64,000 nucleotides of DNA from Sphingomonas sp. (lineage in GTDB: Bacteria > Pseudomonadota > Alphaproteobacteria > Sphingomonadales > Sphingomonadaceae): the NCBI GenBank assembly GCA_025356055.1, contig JANXUU010000111.1, positions 1-64,000 on the forward strand. Reading direction: 5' to 3'. Position 1 is the stretch's first letter. Each line of letters opens with the position of its first letter. The notes below the pieces were generated by a model. It had not been told where the DNA came from and ran no database searches. It worked only from the letters and a program-made list of their open reading frames with translations. Positions 26,433-37,018 of the stretch are shown piece after piece. A program made the position numbers and the translations under genes.

Positions 26433-28253
26433 ATGACTGTTCGTCGATTTGCAGCGGCATCGCTGCTGGCCGCCACCGCGCTCGGGCTCGCCGTCCCCGC
26501 CGAGGCGCAGCGCGTCACGCGGATCGTTGCGTTCGGCGACAGCTATGCCGACACCGGCAACTTCTTCCGGCTGATCGGCGGCAATCCCTACGCGCAGGTT
26601 TATCCGACCGGGCGTTTTTCGGGAGGGACCAATTATATCGACTCCCTGAGCCAGCTTTTGAACGTGCCGGTGGACAATTTCGCAATCGGTGGCGCGCTGA
26701 CCAGCAACGTCAATACCAACGGACCGCCACTGGGATTCCAGACCGAATATCTCAGCTTTCTTGCCGGCGGTGGCCCGGCCGCTTTCCCGCGTGTCAGCGG
26801 ACGGTTCGCCCCGACCGACCTCCTGGCGGTGTCGATCGGCGGCAATGATGCCCGCTTCTATCAGCAGAACGGGGGAACGCTGGCCGGTGCGCCAGCGACG
26901 GCGACGGCTGCGGCGGGCTTTGCCAAGACCGGTCTCGATGCGCTGGTTGCCGCCGGCGCGCGCAATATCAGCTTCCTGTCCGGCAATACTGCCATCCTTC
27001 CCGAAGTCGCGGGCAACCCCTCCGCCCAGGCGATCCGGAACAGCTACTCGACCACGTTCAACAGCGCGATCCAGCCAGCGCTGGCGGGCTATGCGGCCAA
27101 CGGGGCGATCGTCAATTATCTCGACCTCGCCTCGGTCGGGCAGCGGATCATTGCCAGTCCGACCGCCTTTGGCCTGACGAGCGCAGGGGTCTGCCCGATA
27201 AGCTGCGTCAGCACCCCGTCGCAGCAGAGCCAGTATCTGTTCTACGTCGATGGGCTGCACCTGACCTCGGCCGGGTTCGCGATCGTTGCGAAATATGTCG
27301 CGGTGCAGATGGAAGCGCCGTTGGTGCTTCAGGCGACCAGCGATCTCGCGCTCGACACGGCGCGCCAGTTCGGGCGCACGCTGACGACCCGGCTCGACGC
27401 CGGCAGCCCGCGCGACGGCGAGCTGCTGTCGGGCGTGCGATTGTTCGCGGTCGGCGATAGCGTCACGCGCAAGGTCAAGGCCAGCATGACCAACGAGCAG
27501 TTCAAGTCGACCAGCGTCGGCGGGACGGTCGGGATCGAGGCGGGCTTCTCGGGCGGCACCGCGGGGATCGCGGCGAACTACTCCAGGCCGCGCGTGCGGT
27601 TCGGCAATGATGCCGCGCGGACAAGTTCGCGCAGCATGCAGGTCGGCGCGTTCGCCGGCTTCGGGCTCGCTGGCGGATTTGCGCAGGGCTATCTCGGCTA
27701 TGGCCATGACAAGCATCGCATCACCCGCACCGGGGTGATCGACGACATGACCGCGCGGCCGTCGGGCAATCACTATCTGGCGGGCGCCAAGGCGGGGTAC
27801 CTGATGCCGATGGGTGGCCTGCGGATCGGGCCGGTGGTCGCGCTCGACTACGCCAAAGCCAAGGTCAGCGGCTACACCGAGGCGGGCGATGCGGCGCTGA
27901 CGCTCAACGTGCGCGAGCAGCGCTTCTCGTCATTGCGCGGCGATGCCGGGCTCGAGGTGCGCGGCGATTTCGGCGACAATGGTGCCAAGTTCCGGCCGTT
28001 CGCGTCGCTGGTCGCCGAGAAGGACTTCAAGGGCGACGGGCGCACCGCTTATTATGCGCTGACCGCCGCGCCGACGATCGTCAACCACTTCGCGTTCGAG
28101 AAGTCGAGCAAGCATCCGTATGCGCGGGCGTCGGCGGGGTTGAGCGCCTCGATCGTCAAGGCAGTGTCGATCGATGCCGGCGTGTCGGGCACGTTCGGCA
28201 AGCGCCAGGGCAACGAGACCTCGGCGCAGGTCGGGTTCAACTTCGGGTTCTGA
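26433..28253 (+). CDS. GDSL esterase/lipase with autotransporter beta-barrel
   Basis: A 606-residue outer-membrane esterase. A signal peptide ends near PAEAQ (residue 26). The passenger is a GDSL hydrolase: block I AFGDSYADTGN with Ser37, SIGGND, and DGLHLTSAG with the Asp and His of the catalytic centre. From about residue 340 an autotransporter barrel follows, closing with QVGFNFGF, a typical C-terminal Phe signal for barrel insertion. This is the EstA/EstP architecture; the passenger normally stays attached and faces outward. GGGGAGG lies 8 bases before the ATG at 26433. A hairpin terminator follows, so it is probably transcribed alone. Confidence 0.93.
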   Translation: MTVRRFAAASLLAATALGLAVPAEAQRVTRIVAFGDSYADTGNFFRLIGGNPYAQVYPTGRFSGGTNYIDSLSQLLNVPVDNFAIGGALTSNVNTNGPPLGFQTEYLSFLAGGGPAAFPRVSGRFAPTDLLAVSIGGNDARFYQQNGGTLAGAPATATAAAGFAKTGLDALVAAGARNISFLSGNTAILPEVAGNPSAQAIRNSYSTTFNSAIQPALAGYAANGAIVNYLDLASVGQRIIASPTAFGLTSAGVCPISCVSTPSQQSQYLFYVDGLHLTSAGFAIVAKYVAVQMEAPLVLQATSDLALDTARQFGRTLTTRLDAGSPRDGELLSGVRLFAVGDSVTRKVKASMTNEQFKSTSVGGTVGIEAGFSGGTAGIAANYSRPRVRFGNDAARTSSRSMQVGAFAGFGLAGGFAQGYLGYGHDKHRITRTGVIDDMTARPSGNHYLAGAKAGYLMPMGGLRIGPVVALDYAKAKVSGYTEAGDAALTLNVREQRFSSLRGDAGLEVRGDFGDNGAKFRPFASLVAEKDFKGDGRTAYYALTAAPTIVNHFAFEKSSKHPYARASAGLSASIVKAVSIDAGVSGTFGKRQGNETSAQVGFNFGF

Positions 28254-28277
28254 TACAAACGGGTTCGTCACGGATGG

Positions 28278-28310
28278 GGGCGGTCCTGCAAAGGGCCGCC
28301 CTTATCATTT
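28278..28310 (+). terminator. Probable terminator after the autotransporter gene
   Basis: GGGCGGTCC (28278-28286) pairs with GGGCCGCCC (28293-28301) with one G-T pair around TGCAAA, followed by TTATCATTT. The T-run is weak. It also lies just beyond the stop codon of the convergent lipoprotein gene. Confidence 0.6.
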
Positions 28311-28883
28311 GGGGCAAAGGGCGAAGGCGCGCAGCGGGAGAGGCGAAGGGGCGGCGACGAGCTTGGTCGTCCCCGACAGTGCGATCTCGACCGCGTCTGG
28401 CCCGGTGAACACCCTGGCCACGGCTTGAGTCGTGTCCGATGGCACCTGGGTGGCGAGCCAGCTGCTCGAGAGCGTGGCGGTGTTGCCGATCGCGATCGCG
28501 GGGACCGATGCGACGCGACCATTGCCGGTGAAGCTCATCGTGCCCTTGCCGCCGGCCGGGGCGGCATCGATGCGATGAAACAACAGCTTGCCGCCCTTGC
28601 AGGCGATTTCGAACGCGGGCGCCTCGGGCCCCGCGCCATATTCGGCGGCTCCTTCTTCCGCGTCCCAGCGCCACGCCATGCCGTCGGTCGGCAGCGGCAT
28701 CGACGCCCTCGCGACGGCTTCGGCGGCGGCAAAACCGGTCGGCGCGGCACGCCCCGCAGCGGGAGCATCGCCGACCGCATTGGCGGGCAGCGCGACGGCG
28801 GTATTGGTGACGGGCGAGGACCGGTCGCAGGCGCCGAGCGACGCGGCCAACGCAAGTCCTGACAGGAGCGAAACGATTCTCAT
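28305..28883 (-). CDS. Hypothetical lipoprotein
   Basis: A 192-residue predicted lipoprotein with signal MRIVSLLSGLALAASLGAC and lipobox Cys19. The region after it is Ala/Pro-rich and probably flexible to about residue 65; the C-terminal 120 residues alternate strands and look like a compact beta domain with two cysteines (EIACKGGK and FALCPK near the end). No family was recognised with confidence; similar proteins occur in sphingomonads without function. It lies 56 bases downstream of uvrB on the same strand and could be in its transcript. Confidence 0.75.
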   Translation of the reverse strand: MRIVSLLSGLALAASLGACDRSSPVTNTAVALPANAVGDAPAAGRAAPTGFAAAEAVARASMPLPTDGMAWRWDAEEGAAEYGAGPEAPAFEIACKGGKLLFHRIDAAPAGGKGTMSFTGNGRVASVPAIAIGNTATLSSSWLATQVPSDTTQAVARVFTGPDAVEIALSGTTKLVAAPSPLPLRAFALCPK

Positions 28884-28939
28884 ACGGGCGCAACGCGCGC
28901 AAGTGCGGGGAGTTGCGTCGGCCAGGAACTGGACGTGCG

Positions 28940-31135
28940 CTACTTTTTGCCGCCCCAGCGCGTCTTCGACTGTTTGCCGTAGCGGGTCTTGCGCGTGCCG
29001 GGTTTGCCTTCGTTGGAATTGCCGGCCGGGCGCGGCGCGGTGCGTTGTTGCTGGGGGATGCCGAGGTCGTCTTCCTCCAATCGGCGGATTTCGTCGCGCA
29101 GCCGCCCGGCTTCCTCGAATTCAAGGTCGGCGGCGGCCTTGCGCATGCGGCTTTCGAGGTCGGCGATATAGGCCTTCAAATTGTGGCCGACGAGGTGCGG
29201 GCGGTCGTCGTCGCCGGTCTCGACCAGCACGCCGTCGCGCAAGCTGACGTCGCTCATGATGTCGTTGATCTGGCTCTTGATCGAGGCGGGCGTGATGTTG
29301 TTGGCGAGGTTGAAGGCGACCTGCCGTTCGCGGCGGCGGTCGGTCTCGTTGATCGCGCGCTCCATGCTGCCGGTGATGCGGTCGGCATAGAGGATGACGC
29401 GCCCGTCGATGTTGCGCGCGGCGCGGCCGATGGTCTGGATGAGCGAGGTTTCGGAGCGCAGGAACCCCTCCTTGTCGGCGTCGAGGATCGCGACGAGGCC
29501 GCACTCGGGGATGTCGAGCCCTTCGCGCAGCAGGTTGATCCCGACGAGCACATCATAGACGCCGAGCCTGAGGTCGCGGATCAGCTCGATGCGCTCCAGT
29601 GTCTCGACGTCGCTGTGCATGTAACGGACTCGAAGTCCGGCCTCGTGGAGATATTCGGTCAAATCCTCGGCCATGCGCTTGGTCAGCGTGGTGACGAGCG
29701 TGCGATAGCCGGCCTTGGCGACCTTTTTCGCTTCGTTGACGAGGTCGTCGACCTGGTCCTCCACCGGCTTGATCTCGACCGGCGGGTCGATCAGCCCGGT
29801 CGGGCGAATGACCTGTTCGGAGAAGACGCCGCCGGTCGCCTCCATCTCCCACGGGCCGGGGGTGGCGGAAACGAACGTCGTCTGCGGCCGCATCGCGTCC
29901 CATTCGTTGAAGCGCAGCGGGCGGTTGTCGATGCAGCTGGGCAGGCGGAACCCATATTCGGCGAGCGTGATCTTCCGCCGGTGATCGCCCTTGGCCATTG
30001 CGCCGATCTGGGGAACGGTCTGGTGGCTCTCGTCGACGAACAGCAGGGCGTTGTCGGGGAGATATTCGAACAAAGTCGGCGGCGGCTCACCCGGCAGGCG
30101 GCCGGTGAGGAAGCGCGAGTAATTCTCGATTCCCGCGCAGGAGCCGGTCGCGGCGATCATCTCGAGGTCGAAATTGGTCCGCTGCTCGATCCGCTGATGC
30201 TCGATCAGCTTGCCCTCGGCCTCAAGCTCCTTGAGCCGCTCGGCAAGTTCGTGGCGGATCGCCTCGGTAGCCTGCTTGAGCGTCGGCCCCGGGGTGACAT
30301 AGTGCGAGTTGGCGTAAACCTTGACGCTGTCGAGGCTGGCGACCTTCTTGCCGGTCAGCGGGTCGAACTCGACGATCTCCTCGATCTCGTCGCCGAAGAA
30401 GGAAATCCGCCACGCGCTGTCCTCATAATGCGACGGGAAAATCTCGAGATTGTCGCCTTTCACGCGGAAATTGCCGCGCGTGAACGACTGGTCGTTGCGC
30501 TTGTACTGAAGCGCGACGAGCTTGCGGATGATTTCGCGCTGGTCGGCGTGGGCGCCCTTCTTCATCGAGAAGATCATCGCCGAATAGGTTTCGACCGAGC
30601 CGATGCCGTAGAGGCACGAGACCGAGGCGACGATGATCACGTCGTCGCGTTCGAGCAGAGAGCGGGTGGCCGAATGGCGCATCCGGTCGATCGCCTCGTT
30701 CACCGAGCTTTCCTTCTCGATGTAGGTGTCCGAGCGCGGGACGTAGGCCTCCGGCTGGTAATAATCGTAGTAGCTGACGAAGAATTCGACCGCGTTGTCG
30801 GGGAAATAGCTTTTGAACTCGCCGTAGAGTTGCGCGGCGAGGATCTTGTTGGGCGCCAGGATCAGCGCCGGGCGCTGCAGCGCCTCGATAACCTTGGCCA
30901 TGGTGAAGGTCTTGCCCGACCCGGTGACGCCGAGCAGCACCTGGTCTTTCTCGCCCTGCGCGGCAGCCTCGACCAGCTCCTTGATCGCGGTCGGCTGATC
31001 GCCCGCGGGGGAGTACTCGGACTTGAGCACGAACGCCCGCCCGCCCTCGGCCTTGTCGGGCCGCGCGGGGCGGTGCGGGACGAAGGTGTCGCCAACGTCG
31101 TGCTCGTCGAGCGAAGTGCGGATCTGGATGGCCAT
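28940..31135 (-). CDS. uvrB: Excinuclease ABC subunit B
   Basis: A 731-residue UvrB, the damage-verifying helicase of nucleotide excision repair that takes DNA from UvrA and recruits UvrC. Walker [13 protein letters not shown] is near residue 50, the beta-hairpin motif [12 protein letters not shown] follows, then DESH, the helicase motifs ([22 protein letters not shown]) and a C-terminal UVR motif ([17 protein letters not shown]). The lysine-rich tail ([16 protein letters not shown]) is an alphaproteobacterial feature. The start at 31135 (MAIQIRT) is by similarity; an upstream TTG at 31171 has no better ribosome site. No SOS box of the GTTC-N7-GTTC type was found upstream. Confidence 0.97.
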   Translation of the reverse strand: MAIQIRTSLDEHDVGDTFVPHRPARPDKAEGGRAFVLKSEYSPAGDQPTAIKELVEAAAQGEKDQVLLGVTGSGKTFTMAKVIEALQRPALILAPNKILAAQLYGEFKSYFPDNAVEFFVSYYDYYQPEAYVPRSDTYIEKESSVNEAIDRMRHSATRSLLERDDVIIVASVSCLYGIGSVETYSAMIFSMKKGAHADQREIIRKLVALQYKRNDQSFTRGNFRVKGDNLEIFPSHYEDSAWRISFFGDEIEEIVEFDPLTGKKVASLDSVKVYANSHYVTPGPTLKQATEAIRHELAERLKELEAEGKLIEHQRIEQRTNFDLEMIAATGSCAGIENYSRFLTGRLPGEPPPTLFEYLPDNALLFVDESHQTVPQIGAMAKGDHRRKITLAEYGFRLPSCIDNRPLRFNEWDAMRPQTTFVSATPGPWEMEATGGVFSEQVIRPTGLIDPPVEIKPVEDQVDDLVNEAKKVAKAGYRTLVTTLTKRMAEDLTEYLHEAGLRVRYMHSDVETLERIELIRDLRLGVYDVLVGINLLREGLDIPECGLVAILDADKEGFLRSETSLIQTIGRAARNIDGRVILYADRITGSMERAINETDRRRERQVAFNLANNITPASIKSQINDIMSDVSLRDGVLVETGDDDRPHLVGHNLKAYIADLESRMRKAAADLEFEEAGRLRDEIRRLEEDDLGIPQQQRTAPRPAGNSNEGKPGTRKTRYGKQSKTRWGGKK

Positions 31136-31387
31136 ATGGGGCGATATGGGGGCGATGGCGGCGCGGGACAATTGGGGCGGAATGACCGCGAAGAGTGGTC
31201 AGCCCCCCGCCGGCGTTTGACCATCGCGTTGCGGTAAGCAAATCTTTGGACGACGAGCAAGCCTGAATGCTTCGCGCCATGACGGTTGGCAAGCAAGCCG
31301 TTCAGCTACGGCTAACCTGCGACGAGCAATTAATTGAATGGTACTAACAGAAATCAAACAAGGTTTCTTGTCGGGCGGGGGGAAAAC

Positions 31388-31795
31388 ATGAATTCGAAAT
31401 TTGTCGTAGGTTTTGGTGCGGCGCTTGCGCTTTTGATTCCCAGCGCTGCGGATGCAGCGGGGAAACAAAAGACCAAGAGCAATAACTCAAACGAGCGTTG
31501 CGAGCAGTCCTGCCCAACTGCGCCCGGAGTAGCGGCGACGGCTCCCTCCGCTGCGTGCGATGCAGGACATCGAACCTACACGGGCGGTCGCTGCCTCCCG
31601 GACGAAACCGTCGTCCCTCAGGTATCGCCCGCATCGTCGCCAAAGGCGACGTCCGTTATCGGCATGGACTGCAAGCCGAGCCCCCAGGCGAAAGGCACCC
31701 CGATCGGTGGCATCAACGTCAAGGGCGGTAGTTGCACCGAGACCGCTTTGCCTACCGCCCCGAGCAAGGGCATCAAAGAAAAGGGCATCAGGTAA
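31388..31795 (+). CDS. Small secreted six-cysteine protein, unknown
   Basis: A 135-residue exported protein with a signal peptide ending near SAADA (residue 23). The mature part is rich in Pro, Ser, Thr, Lys and Gly and has six cysteines (NERCEQSC, SAACDAG, GRCLPDE, GMDCKPS, GGSCTET), which could form three disulphides in the periplasm or outside. GGGGGGAAAA stands right before the ATG at 31388. No family was recognised. It is read divergently from uvrB and the gap of 250 bases between them is AT-richer than average. Confidence 0.65.
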   Translation: MNSKFVVGFGAALALLIPSAADAAGKQKTKSNNSNERCEQSCPTAPGVAATAPSAACDAGHRTYTGGRCLPDETVVPQVSPASSPKATSVIGMDCKPSPQAKGTPIGGINVKGGSCTETALPTAPSKGIKEKGIR

Positions 31796-31956
31796 GCGGC
31801 GCGGCGGGTCGCCATGGTGACCCGCCGGACGAGGAAGCCCGAGGCGCAATGCCGCTCTCCCCGATTGCCAAACCCCACTTTGCGCATATGGTGCGCGGCA
31901 TCGTGAGCGCGCGAACGCATCGTCGAAACAGGCGACGTTCGCTTGCGTGGGAATTG

Positions 31957-32127
31957 TCATTTTTTGGCATCGGTCGAACGCACGCGTGTAAGACTTTCGA
32001 TCGTGGGTCCGATCGGGCCTTCTTCGGGAGTGCTCTTGAACTTATATGCGAATGGATCAGCTTTGGCGGAGTGACCTTGCGCCAACAGCAGCAGGCCACC
32101 CGTGGCTAATGCCAATGCCTTGCTCAT
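31957..32127 (-). CDS. Small secreted protein of 56 residues
   Basis: A 57-codon frame on the minus strand begins MSKALALATGGLLLLAQ, a good signal peptide with cleavage after HSAKA, and leaves a mature peptide of about 33 residues (DPFAYKFKSTPEEGPIGPTI and following, ending DAKK). Composition and signal support a real gene, although the ribosome site is weak (GTGATCG). It lies about 205 bases beyond the cytochrome oxidase genes on the same strand and after their hairpin. No homologue was recognised. The remainder of 31796-31956 and 32128-32282 shows no gene. Confidence 0.55.
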   Translation of the reverse strand: MSKALALATGGLLLLAQGHSAKADPFAYKFKSTPEEGPIGPTIESLTRVRSTDAKK

Positions 32128-32282
32128 TAACGATCACGAGCAACCTTTGGCGCGCACTCGCAACGTCTGCGTTTGGTCGAAACCAGACATTCGCGCGACG
32201 CTCCCACAGGGACAAGCCCCGTGACGTCGATCCTATCTGCTAAAGCTGCAGGTCAGCCGGCTTTCGGCGTTTCAACGAACAC

Positions 32283-32310
32283 GGGCGGCCTTGCCTTCGC
32301 AAGACCGCCC
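32283..32310. terminator. Hairpin at the end of the cytochrome oxidase genes
   Basis: A 12-bp stem (GGGCGGCCTTGC with GCAAGACCGCCC, one G-T pair) and a CTTC loop lie 22 bases beyond the ctaD stop. On the plus strand it is followed by TTGTTTG, on the minus strand by no T-run, so it may act in either direction or only as a stabilising hairpin. Confidence 0.55.
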
Positions 32311-32331
32311 TTGTTTGTGTGCGCCTCAAGC

Positions 32332-34035
32332 CTAGTCGATCTTCGGCAGGGTCTCGAACTGGTGGTACGGCGGGGGGCTGGGGAGGGTCCACTCGAGAGT
32401 AGTGGCGCCTTCGCCCCAGGGGTTGTCGGGGGCTTTCTTGCCCGCCGCCAATGACCAGAACAGGTTGACGAAGAATACCGCCATACCCGCGACCGTGACC
32501 ATGTAGCCGTAGGTCGATACGACGTTCCACTTCTCGAACGCCGGCGTGTAGTCGGGGATGCGCCGCGGCATGCCGTCGAGGCCGAGGAAATGCTGCGGGA
32601 AGAAGATGATGTTCACGCCGATGAACATCAGGAAGAAGTGCAGCTTGCCGAGCGGCTCGTTGAGCATTTTGCCGCTCATCTTGGGGAACCAGTAATAAAA
32701 GCCGCAGAACAGAGTGAACACCGCGCCGAGGCTGAGCACATAGTGGAAGTGCGCGACGACGTAATAGGTATCCTGCATGTAGGTGTCGACGCCGCCGTTT
32801 GCCAGCACGACCCCGGTGACCCCGCCAACGGTGAACAGGAAGATGAAGCCGATCGCAAACAGCATCGGCGTCTCGAAACTGATCGAGCCGCCCCACATCG
32901 TCGCGATCCAGCTGAAGATCTTCACGCCGGTCGGCACCGCGATGATCATCGTCGCGGCGGTGAAGTACATCTTGGTGTTCACGTCCAGCCCGGTGGTGAA
33001 CATGTGGTGCGCCCAAACGACGAACCCGACGACTCCAATCGCGACCATGGCGTAGGCCATGCCGAGATAGCCGAACACTGGCTTGCGGCTGAAGGTGGCG
33101 ATCACCTGGCTCACCATGCCGAAGCCCGGTAGAATCATGATGTAGACTTCGGGGTGGCCGAAGAACCAGAACAGATGTTCGAACAGGATCGGGTTACCAC
33201 CCGCGCTGGCGTCGAAGAAGGCGGTGCCGAAGTTGCGGTCGGTTAGCAGCATGGTAATCGCGCCCGCGAGTACCGGCAGCGCAAGCAGCAGGAGGAAGGC
33301 GGTTACCAGGATCGACCATACGAACAGCGGCATTTTGTGCAGGGTCATCCCCGGAGCGCGCATGTTGAAGATGGTAGTGATGAAGTTGATCGCGCCGAGG
33401 ATCGAGCTAGCGCCCGCGAGGTGGAGCGCGAAGATCGCCATGTCGACCGACGGCCCGACCGAGCCCGAGGTGCTCAGCGGGGCATAGATCGTCCAGCCGG
33501 TGCCCGCGCCGAGGCCCGTTCCGCCCGAGACGAAGCTCGATCCCAGCAGCAGGATGAACGCCGGGACGAGCAGCCAGAACGAGATGTTGTTCATCCGCGG
33601 AAAGGCCATGTCCGGCGCACCGATCATCAGCGGCACGAACCAGTTGCCGAATCCGCCGATCATTGCCGGCATGACCATGAAGAACACCATGATCAGGCCG
33701 TGGGCGGTGATCAGCACGTTCCAGTGATGGAGCGCCTCGTCGAAGTTGGTTGTGCCCGAACCGAGCGGCCATGCCTGGTTGAGGATTTGAATGCCGGGAT
33801 GCATTAGTTCCGCGCGCATGATGCCCGAGATCGCACCGCCGATGACCCCCGCGGTGATCGCGAAGATCAGGTAAAGTGTGCCGATGTCCTTGTGATTGGT
33901 CGACATGAACCAGCGCGCAAAGAAGGCCGGCTTGTGGTCGGCGTCATGATCCGCGTCGTGCGCGTTATGGTCGTGCGCCGTCAGCGCGCTTCCGTTAAGC
34001 GTGGGGTCGTCGACGGTCGGGGCGGTGGTGCTCAT
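32332..34035 (-). CDS. ctaD: Cytochrome c oxidase subunit I (aa3 type)
   Basis: A 567-residue subunit with twelve membrane segments carrying heme a and the heme a3-CuB centre. Clear marks are [11 protein letters not shown] at the start of helix [21 protein letters not shown] (D channel), [18 protein letters not shown] with the crosslinked His-Tyr, [10 protein letters not shown], and TGVKIFSW in the K-channel region, all of the A1 type. The N-terminus has a His/Asp-rich extension ([14 protein letters not shown]). It lies 14 bases behind subunit II in one operon. The genes usually following it in alphaproteobacteria (heme O synthase ctaB, ctaG, subunit III) are not here. Confidence 0.97.
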   Translation of the reverse strand: MSTTAPTVDDPTLNGSALTAHDHNAHDADHDADHKPAFFARWFMSTNHKDIGTLYLIFAITAGVIGGAISGIMRAELMHPGIQILNQAWPLGSGTTNFDEALHHWNVLITAHGLIMVFFMVMPAMIGGFGNWFVPLMIGAPDMAFPRMNNISFWLLVPAFILLLGSSFVSGGTGLGAGTGWTIYAPLSTSGSVGPSVDMAIFALHLAGASSILGAINFITTIFNMRAPGMTLHKMPLFVWSILVTAFLLLLALPVLAGAITMLLTDRNFGTAFFDASAGGNPILFEHLFWFFGHPEVYIMILPGFGMVSQVIATFSRKPVFGYLGMAYAMVAIGVVGFVVWAHHMFTTGLDVNTKMYFTAATMIIAVPTGVKIFSWIATMWGGSISFETPMLFAIGFIFLFTVGGVTGVVLANGGVDTYMQDTYYVVAHFHYVLSLGAVFTLFCGFYYWFPKMSGKMLNEPLGKLHFFLMFIGVNIIFFPQHFLGLDGMPRRIPDYTPAFEKWNVVSTYGYMVTVAGMAVFFVNLFWSLAAGKKAPDNPWGEGATTLEWTLPSPPPYHQFETLPKID

Positions 34036-34049
34036 GGCTCTCGATACGC

Positions 34050-35120
34050 CTAATGATTATTGCTGGTCGTGCCCTGGCTGGGCGCGGTGGTGGGCTTGGC
34101 CGTCTGGACGGGAGCGGTCGGCGCGGCCGAAGCGATCTGCGGGGCAGCGGCAGGCGGGGTGCCGCCGGGCGACAGCGGCGACACTGCGGTCGCGTCTGGA
34201 CCGGTCGCCGGCTTGCTTGCGCTCGGCATCGTGCCGCCCTTGGATGCGATCCACTTCGCATAGTCAACGTCGCTGACGACCTCGACTGCGATCGGCATAT
34301 AGCCGTGGCGCGCGCCGCACAACTCGCTGCACTGGCCAAAATAGACGCCGGGGCGATCGACCTTGACCCAAGTTTCGTTGAGCCTGCCCGGAACCGCGTC
34401 CATTTTGGTCCAGAAGGCCGGCACGGCGAAACTGTGGATGACGTCGGCGCCGGTGACGATGAACTTCACCACACGATGGACCGGGATGACAATCCGTTCG
34501 TCGACGGCGAGCATCGGCGGGCCATCGGCGTCGGTGCGGAAGCGCTCGCCGGGCTTCACGTCCTTAGCTTCCTTGAGCATGTTCGAAGTGATCTCGAACC
34601 CGCCATTATCGGGATAGCTGTAGGTCCAGTACCACTGGTTGCCGACGACCTTGATCGTTACGTCGGCCTTGGGCGGCGAATATTGGTGACGCAGCAAGCG
34701 GATCGAGGGGATCGCAATCGCGACCAGGATCAGCACCGGAATCAGCGTCCAGGCCACCTCGAGGAACGTGTTGTGCGAGTTGCGCGACGGGGTCGGGTTG
34801 GCCCCGCGACGGAACTTGACGATCGCGTAGACGAGCAGGAACAACACGAAGATGCTGATCCCGAAGCACAACGGAAGCAGCCAGTGATTGTGGAAGTTGG
34901 CGGCCTCGTTGCCGATCGGGGTAACCTGGTCCTGAAGGCCGATGCGGCCGTCGGGTTGACCGATGCCCGGCGTAGGAATGACCTCCGCCGGGGCAGCCGG
35001 TTTCGCAGCCGCCGCTGTCGGCGTCGCAACGGCAGTCGTCGTCGTCGCGACGGGCAATTGGGCAGCAGCCGGGCTCATGGCGGCGGCGGCCAGCGCGATC
35101 GCGATCCCCAAAATCTTCAT
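34050..35120 (-). CDS. ctaC: Cytochrome c oxidase subunit II
   Basis: A 356-residue subunit that accepts electrons from cytochrome c at the CuA centre. A signal peptide ([16 protein letters not shown]) is followed by two membrane segments (about 80-105 and 125-148) and the cupredoxin domain with the CuA ligands in [15 protein letters not shown]. Acidic residues for cytochrome c docking and the WYWTY aromatic patch are present. The C-terminus has about 60 extra residues rich in Ala, Pro and Thr, probably a flexible periplasmic tail. It is the first gene of a two-gene operon with ctaD; the promoter should lie in 35121-35300, shared with divergent pyrE. Confidence 0.96.
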   Translation of the reverse strand: MKILGIAIALAAAAMSPAAAQLPVATTTTAVATPTAAAAKPAAPAEVIPTPGIGQPDGRIGLQDQVTPIGNEAANFHNHWLLPLCFGISIFVLFLLVYAIVKFRRGANPTPSRNSHNTFLEVAWTLIPVLILVAIAIPSIRLLRHQYSPPKADVTIKVVGNQWYWTYSYPDNGGFEITSNMLKEAKDVKPGERFRTDADGPPMLAVDERIVIPVHRVVKFIVTGADVIHSFAVPAFWTKMDAVPGRLNETWVKVDRPGVYFGQCSELCGARHGYMPIAVEVVSDVDYAKWIASKGGTMPSASKPATGPDATAVSPLSPGGTPPAAAPQIASAAPTAPVQTAKPTTAPSQGTTSNNH

Positions 35121-35304
35121 CGTTACTCCGGCGTGGCAAACCCGCAGGTCGCGCGGGCGGTCAAATGATCAACAACTTTACATGCGGCGCCTTAGACGCC
35201 CTGAAGCACATGTTCCAGCCACTTTTTCGCTGATCCGCGGCGACCGGTTGTCGCCAAACAAACGTCGCTCTATGGCGCCGCTACGGAAGGTGAGCGGAAC
35301 GACG

Positions 35305-35886
35305 ATGCGCGAAGACGAAGTGCTGGCCGAGTTTCACGCCGCCGAAGCGTTGATCGACGGCCATTTCATCCTGTCGTCGGGTCTTCATAGCCCGCGTTAT
35401 CTGCAGTGCGCGCGAGTCCTGATGAACGGTGCGCGGGCAGAACGGCTGGCGCGAGCACTTGCCGCCAGGCTGTTGCCGGAAATTCGCGAGAGCATTGACG
35501 CGGTCGTTTCTCCCGCGATGGGCGGCGTGATCATCGGCCACGAGATGGGACGCGCGCTCGGCGTGTCGGCGATGTTCGTCGAGCGACCCGGGGGCGTGTT
35601 CCATTTCCGCCGGGGCTTCTTGCTAACGGCCGGCGCGCGCGTTTTGATGGTCGAGGATGTCGTCACGACAGGCCTGTCGTCGCGCGAAGCGATCAAGGCA
35701 ATCGAGGAGGCCGGCGGGTCAGTGATCGGGGCGGCCAGCCTCGTCGACCGCTCGGGCGGCACGGTCGACCTCGGCGTGCCCTACACCGCACTCATCCGAC
35801 TCGACGTGCCGACCTATGCCGCCGACGATCTTCCGCCCGAACTCGCCGCGACCCCCGGGGTCAAGCCCGGCAGCCGCGCCTCGTGA
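35305..35886 (+). CDS. pyrE: Orotate phosphoribosyltransferase
   Basis: A 193-residue enzyme that joins orotate to PRPP in pyrimidine synthesis. The PRPP-binding signature is [14 protein letters not shown], and the N-terminal [16 protein letters not shown] is typical of the alphaproteobacterial form. The ATG at 35305 gives the usual N-terminus; the frame is open further upstream where it is antisense to ctaC. It opens the pyrE-pdxJ-acpS-lepB operon: the pdxJ start GTG overlaps its TGA by four bases. Confidence 0.96.
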   Translation: MREDEVLAEFHAAEALIDGHFILSSGLHSPRYLQCARVLMNGARAERLARALAARLLPEIRESIDAVVSPAMGGVIIGHEMGRALGVSAMFVERPGGVFHFRRGFLLTAGARVLMVEDVVTTGLSSREAIKAIEEAGGSVIGAASLVDRSGGTVDLGVPYTALIRLDVPTYAADDLPPELAATPGVKPGSRAS

Positions 35887-36611
35887 CCGGCCGCCTGCGC
35901 CTGGGGGTCAACATCGACCATGTCGCGACCATCAGAAATGCGCGCGGGGGCGAGCATCCCGATCCGCTGCGCGCGGCGCAAGCGGCCGAGCGTGCCGGGG
36001 CCGATGGCATCACCGCGCATCTTCGCGAGGACCGTCGCCACATTACGGATGCCGACATCGACCGGTTGATGCGCGGCATTGCGCTGCCGCTCAACCTTGA
36101 GATGGCGGCGACCGACGAGATGCTGGCAATTGCGCTCGCCCACCGCCCGCACGCAGCGTGCATCGTCCCTGAAAAGCGCGAGGAACGGACGACAGAGGGC
36201 GGGCTCGACGCCGCCGGCCAGTTCGCCGCACTCGTCCCGATCGTCGATCAACTCGGCGCCGCCGGGATCCGCGTCAGCCTGTTCATCGAACCCACCGAGC
36301 TTCAGGTCGATGCCGCATTGCGCCTCGGCGTGCCGGTGATCGAGTTCCATACCGGGCGCTTTGCCCTTGTCGGGGGAGAGGATCGGGTGGTGGAGCTGAG
36401 ACGGATCGCCGACGCCGCCGCGCTCGCCGCGAAGAACGGGATCGAAGCTCATGCGGGACACGGGCTGACGTTCGACAATGTCGTCCCCGTTGCCGCGATC
36501 CCGCAGATTGCCGAGCTTAATATCGGCCATTTCCTGATCGGCGAGGCGATCTTCACCGGGCTCGAAGCGAGCGTCGCGCGGATGCGGAGCCTGATGGACA
36601 GCGCACGTTGA
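35883..36611 (+). CDS. pdxJ: Pyridoxine 5'-phosphate synthase
   Basis: A 242-residue TIM-barrel enzyme that condenses 1-deoxy-xylulose 5-phosphate with 3-amino-2-oxopropyl phosphate in vitamin B6 synthesis. [17 protein letters not shown] at the N-terminus, [12 protein letters not shown], the catalytic Glu in [14 protein letters not shown] and AGHGLTF are the conserved stations. It starts with GTG at 35883 inside the pyrE stop (GTGA) and its own stop is overlapped by the acpS TTG start. This tight packing means coupled translation. Confidence 0.97.
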   Translation: MTGRLRLGVNIDHVATIRNARGGEHPDPLRAAQAAERAGADGITAHLREDRRHITDADIDRLMRGIALPLNLEMAATDEMLAIALAHRPHAACIVPEKREERTTEGGLDAAGQFAALVPIVDQLGAAGIRVSLFIEPTELQVDAALRLGVPVIEFHTGRFALVGGEDRVVELRRIADAAALAAKNGIEAHAGHGLTFDNVVPVAAIPQIAELNIGHFLIGEAIFTGLEASVARMRSLMDSAR

Positions 36612-37018
36612 TCGTGGGCATCGGCTCGGACCTGTGCAACATCGAGCGGATCCAGGGGTCGCTTGATCGGTTCGGGACACGCTTCCTCGACCGGGTCTTC
36701 ACCGAAACCGAACGCGCCAAGGCTGAGCGGCGGCCCTTCACTCGCGCCGGCACATTGGCGAAGCGCTTCGCCGCCAAGGAGGCTTTTTCCAAGGCGGTCG
36801 GCACCGGCTTCAAGCGCGGGGTGTTCATGAAGGACATCGGCGTGGTCAATGCGCCATCGGGCGCGCCGACGCTGGCGCTGACCGGCGGCGCGGCTGCCCG
36901 GCTTGACGCGCTCGCCCCGCCGGGCCACGCCATCGAGGTTCATTTGACGATGACCGATGATCATCCCTGGGCGCAGGCATTCGTCATCTTATATGCCCGA
37001 AAACTGGAGTCAGAATGA
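36608..37018 (+). CDS. acpS: Holo-[acyl-carrier-protein] synthase
   Basis: A 136-residue phosphopantetheinyl transferase that activates acyl carrier protein by transfer from Co[12 protein letters not shown] with the metal-binding Asp, and [15 protein letters not shown] with the Glu and Lys, are the family signature. The start is TTG at 36608 in a TTGA overlap with the pdxJ stop; no ATG lies close enough to give the conserved N-terminus. The weak start may limit expression. The stop is overlapped by the lepB ATG. Confidence 0.96.
   Translation: MIVGIGSDLCNIERIQGSLDRFGTRFLDRVFTETERAKAERRPFTRAGTLAKRFAAKEAFSKAVGTGFKRGVFMKDIGVVNAPSGAPTLALTGGAAARLDALAPPGHAIEVHLTMTDDHPWAQAFVILYARKLESE

Noticed and set aside
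28913-31237. A 774-codon open frame antisense to uvrB
   Set aside because: It mirrors the codon pattern of uvrB, has no ribosome site and a low-complexity Asp/Leu/Ala composition.
31136-31300. SOS (LexA) box upstream of uvrB
   Set aside because: No GTTC-N7-GTTC or its complement was found in the region.
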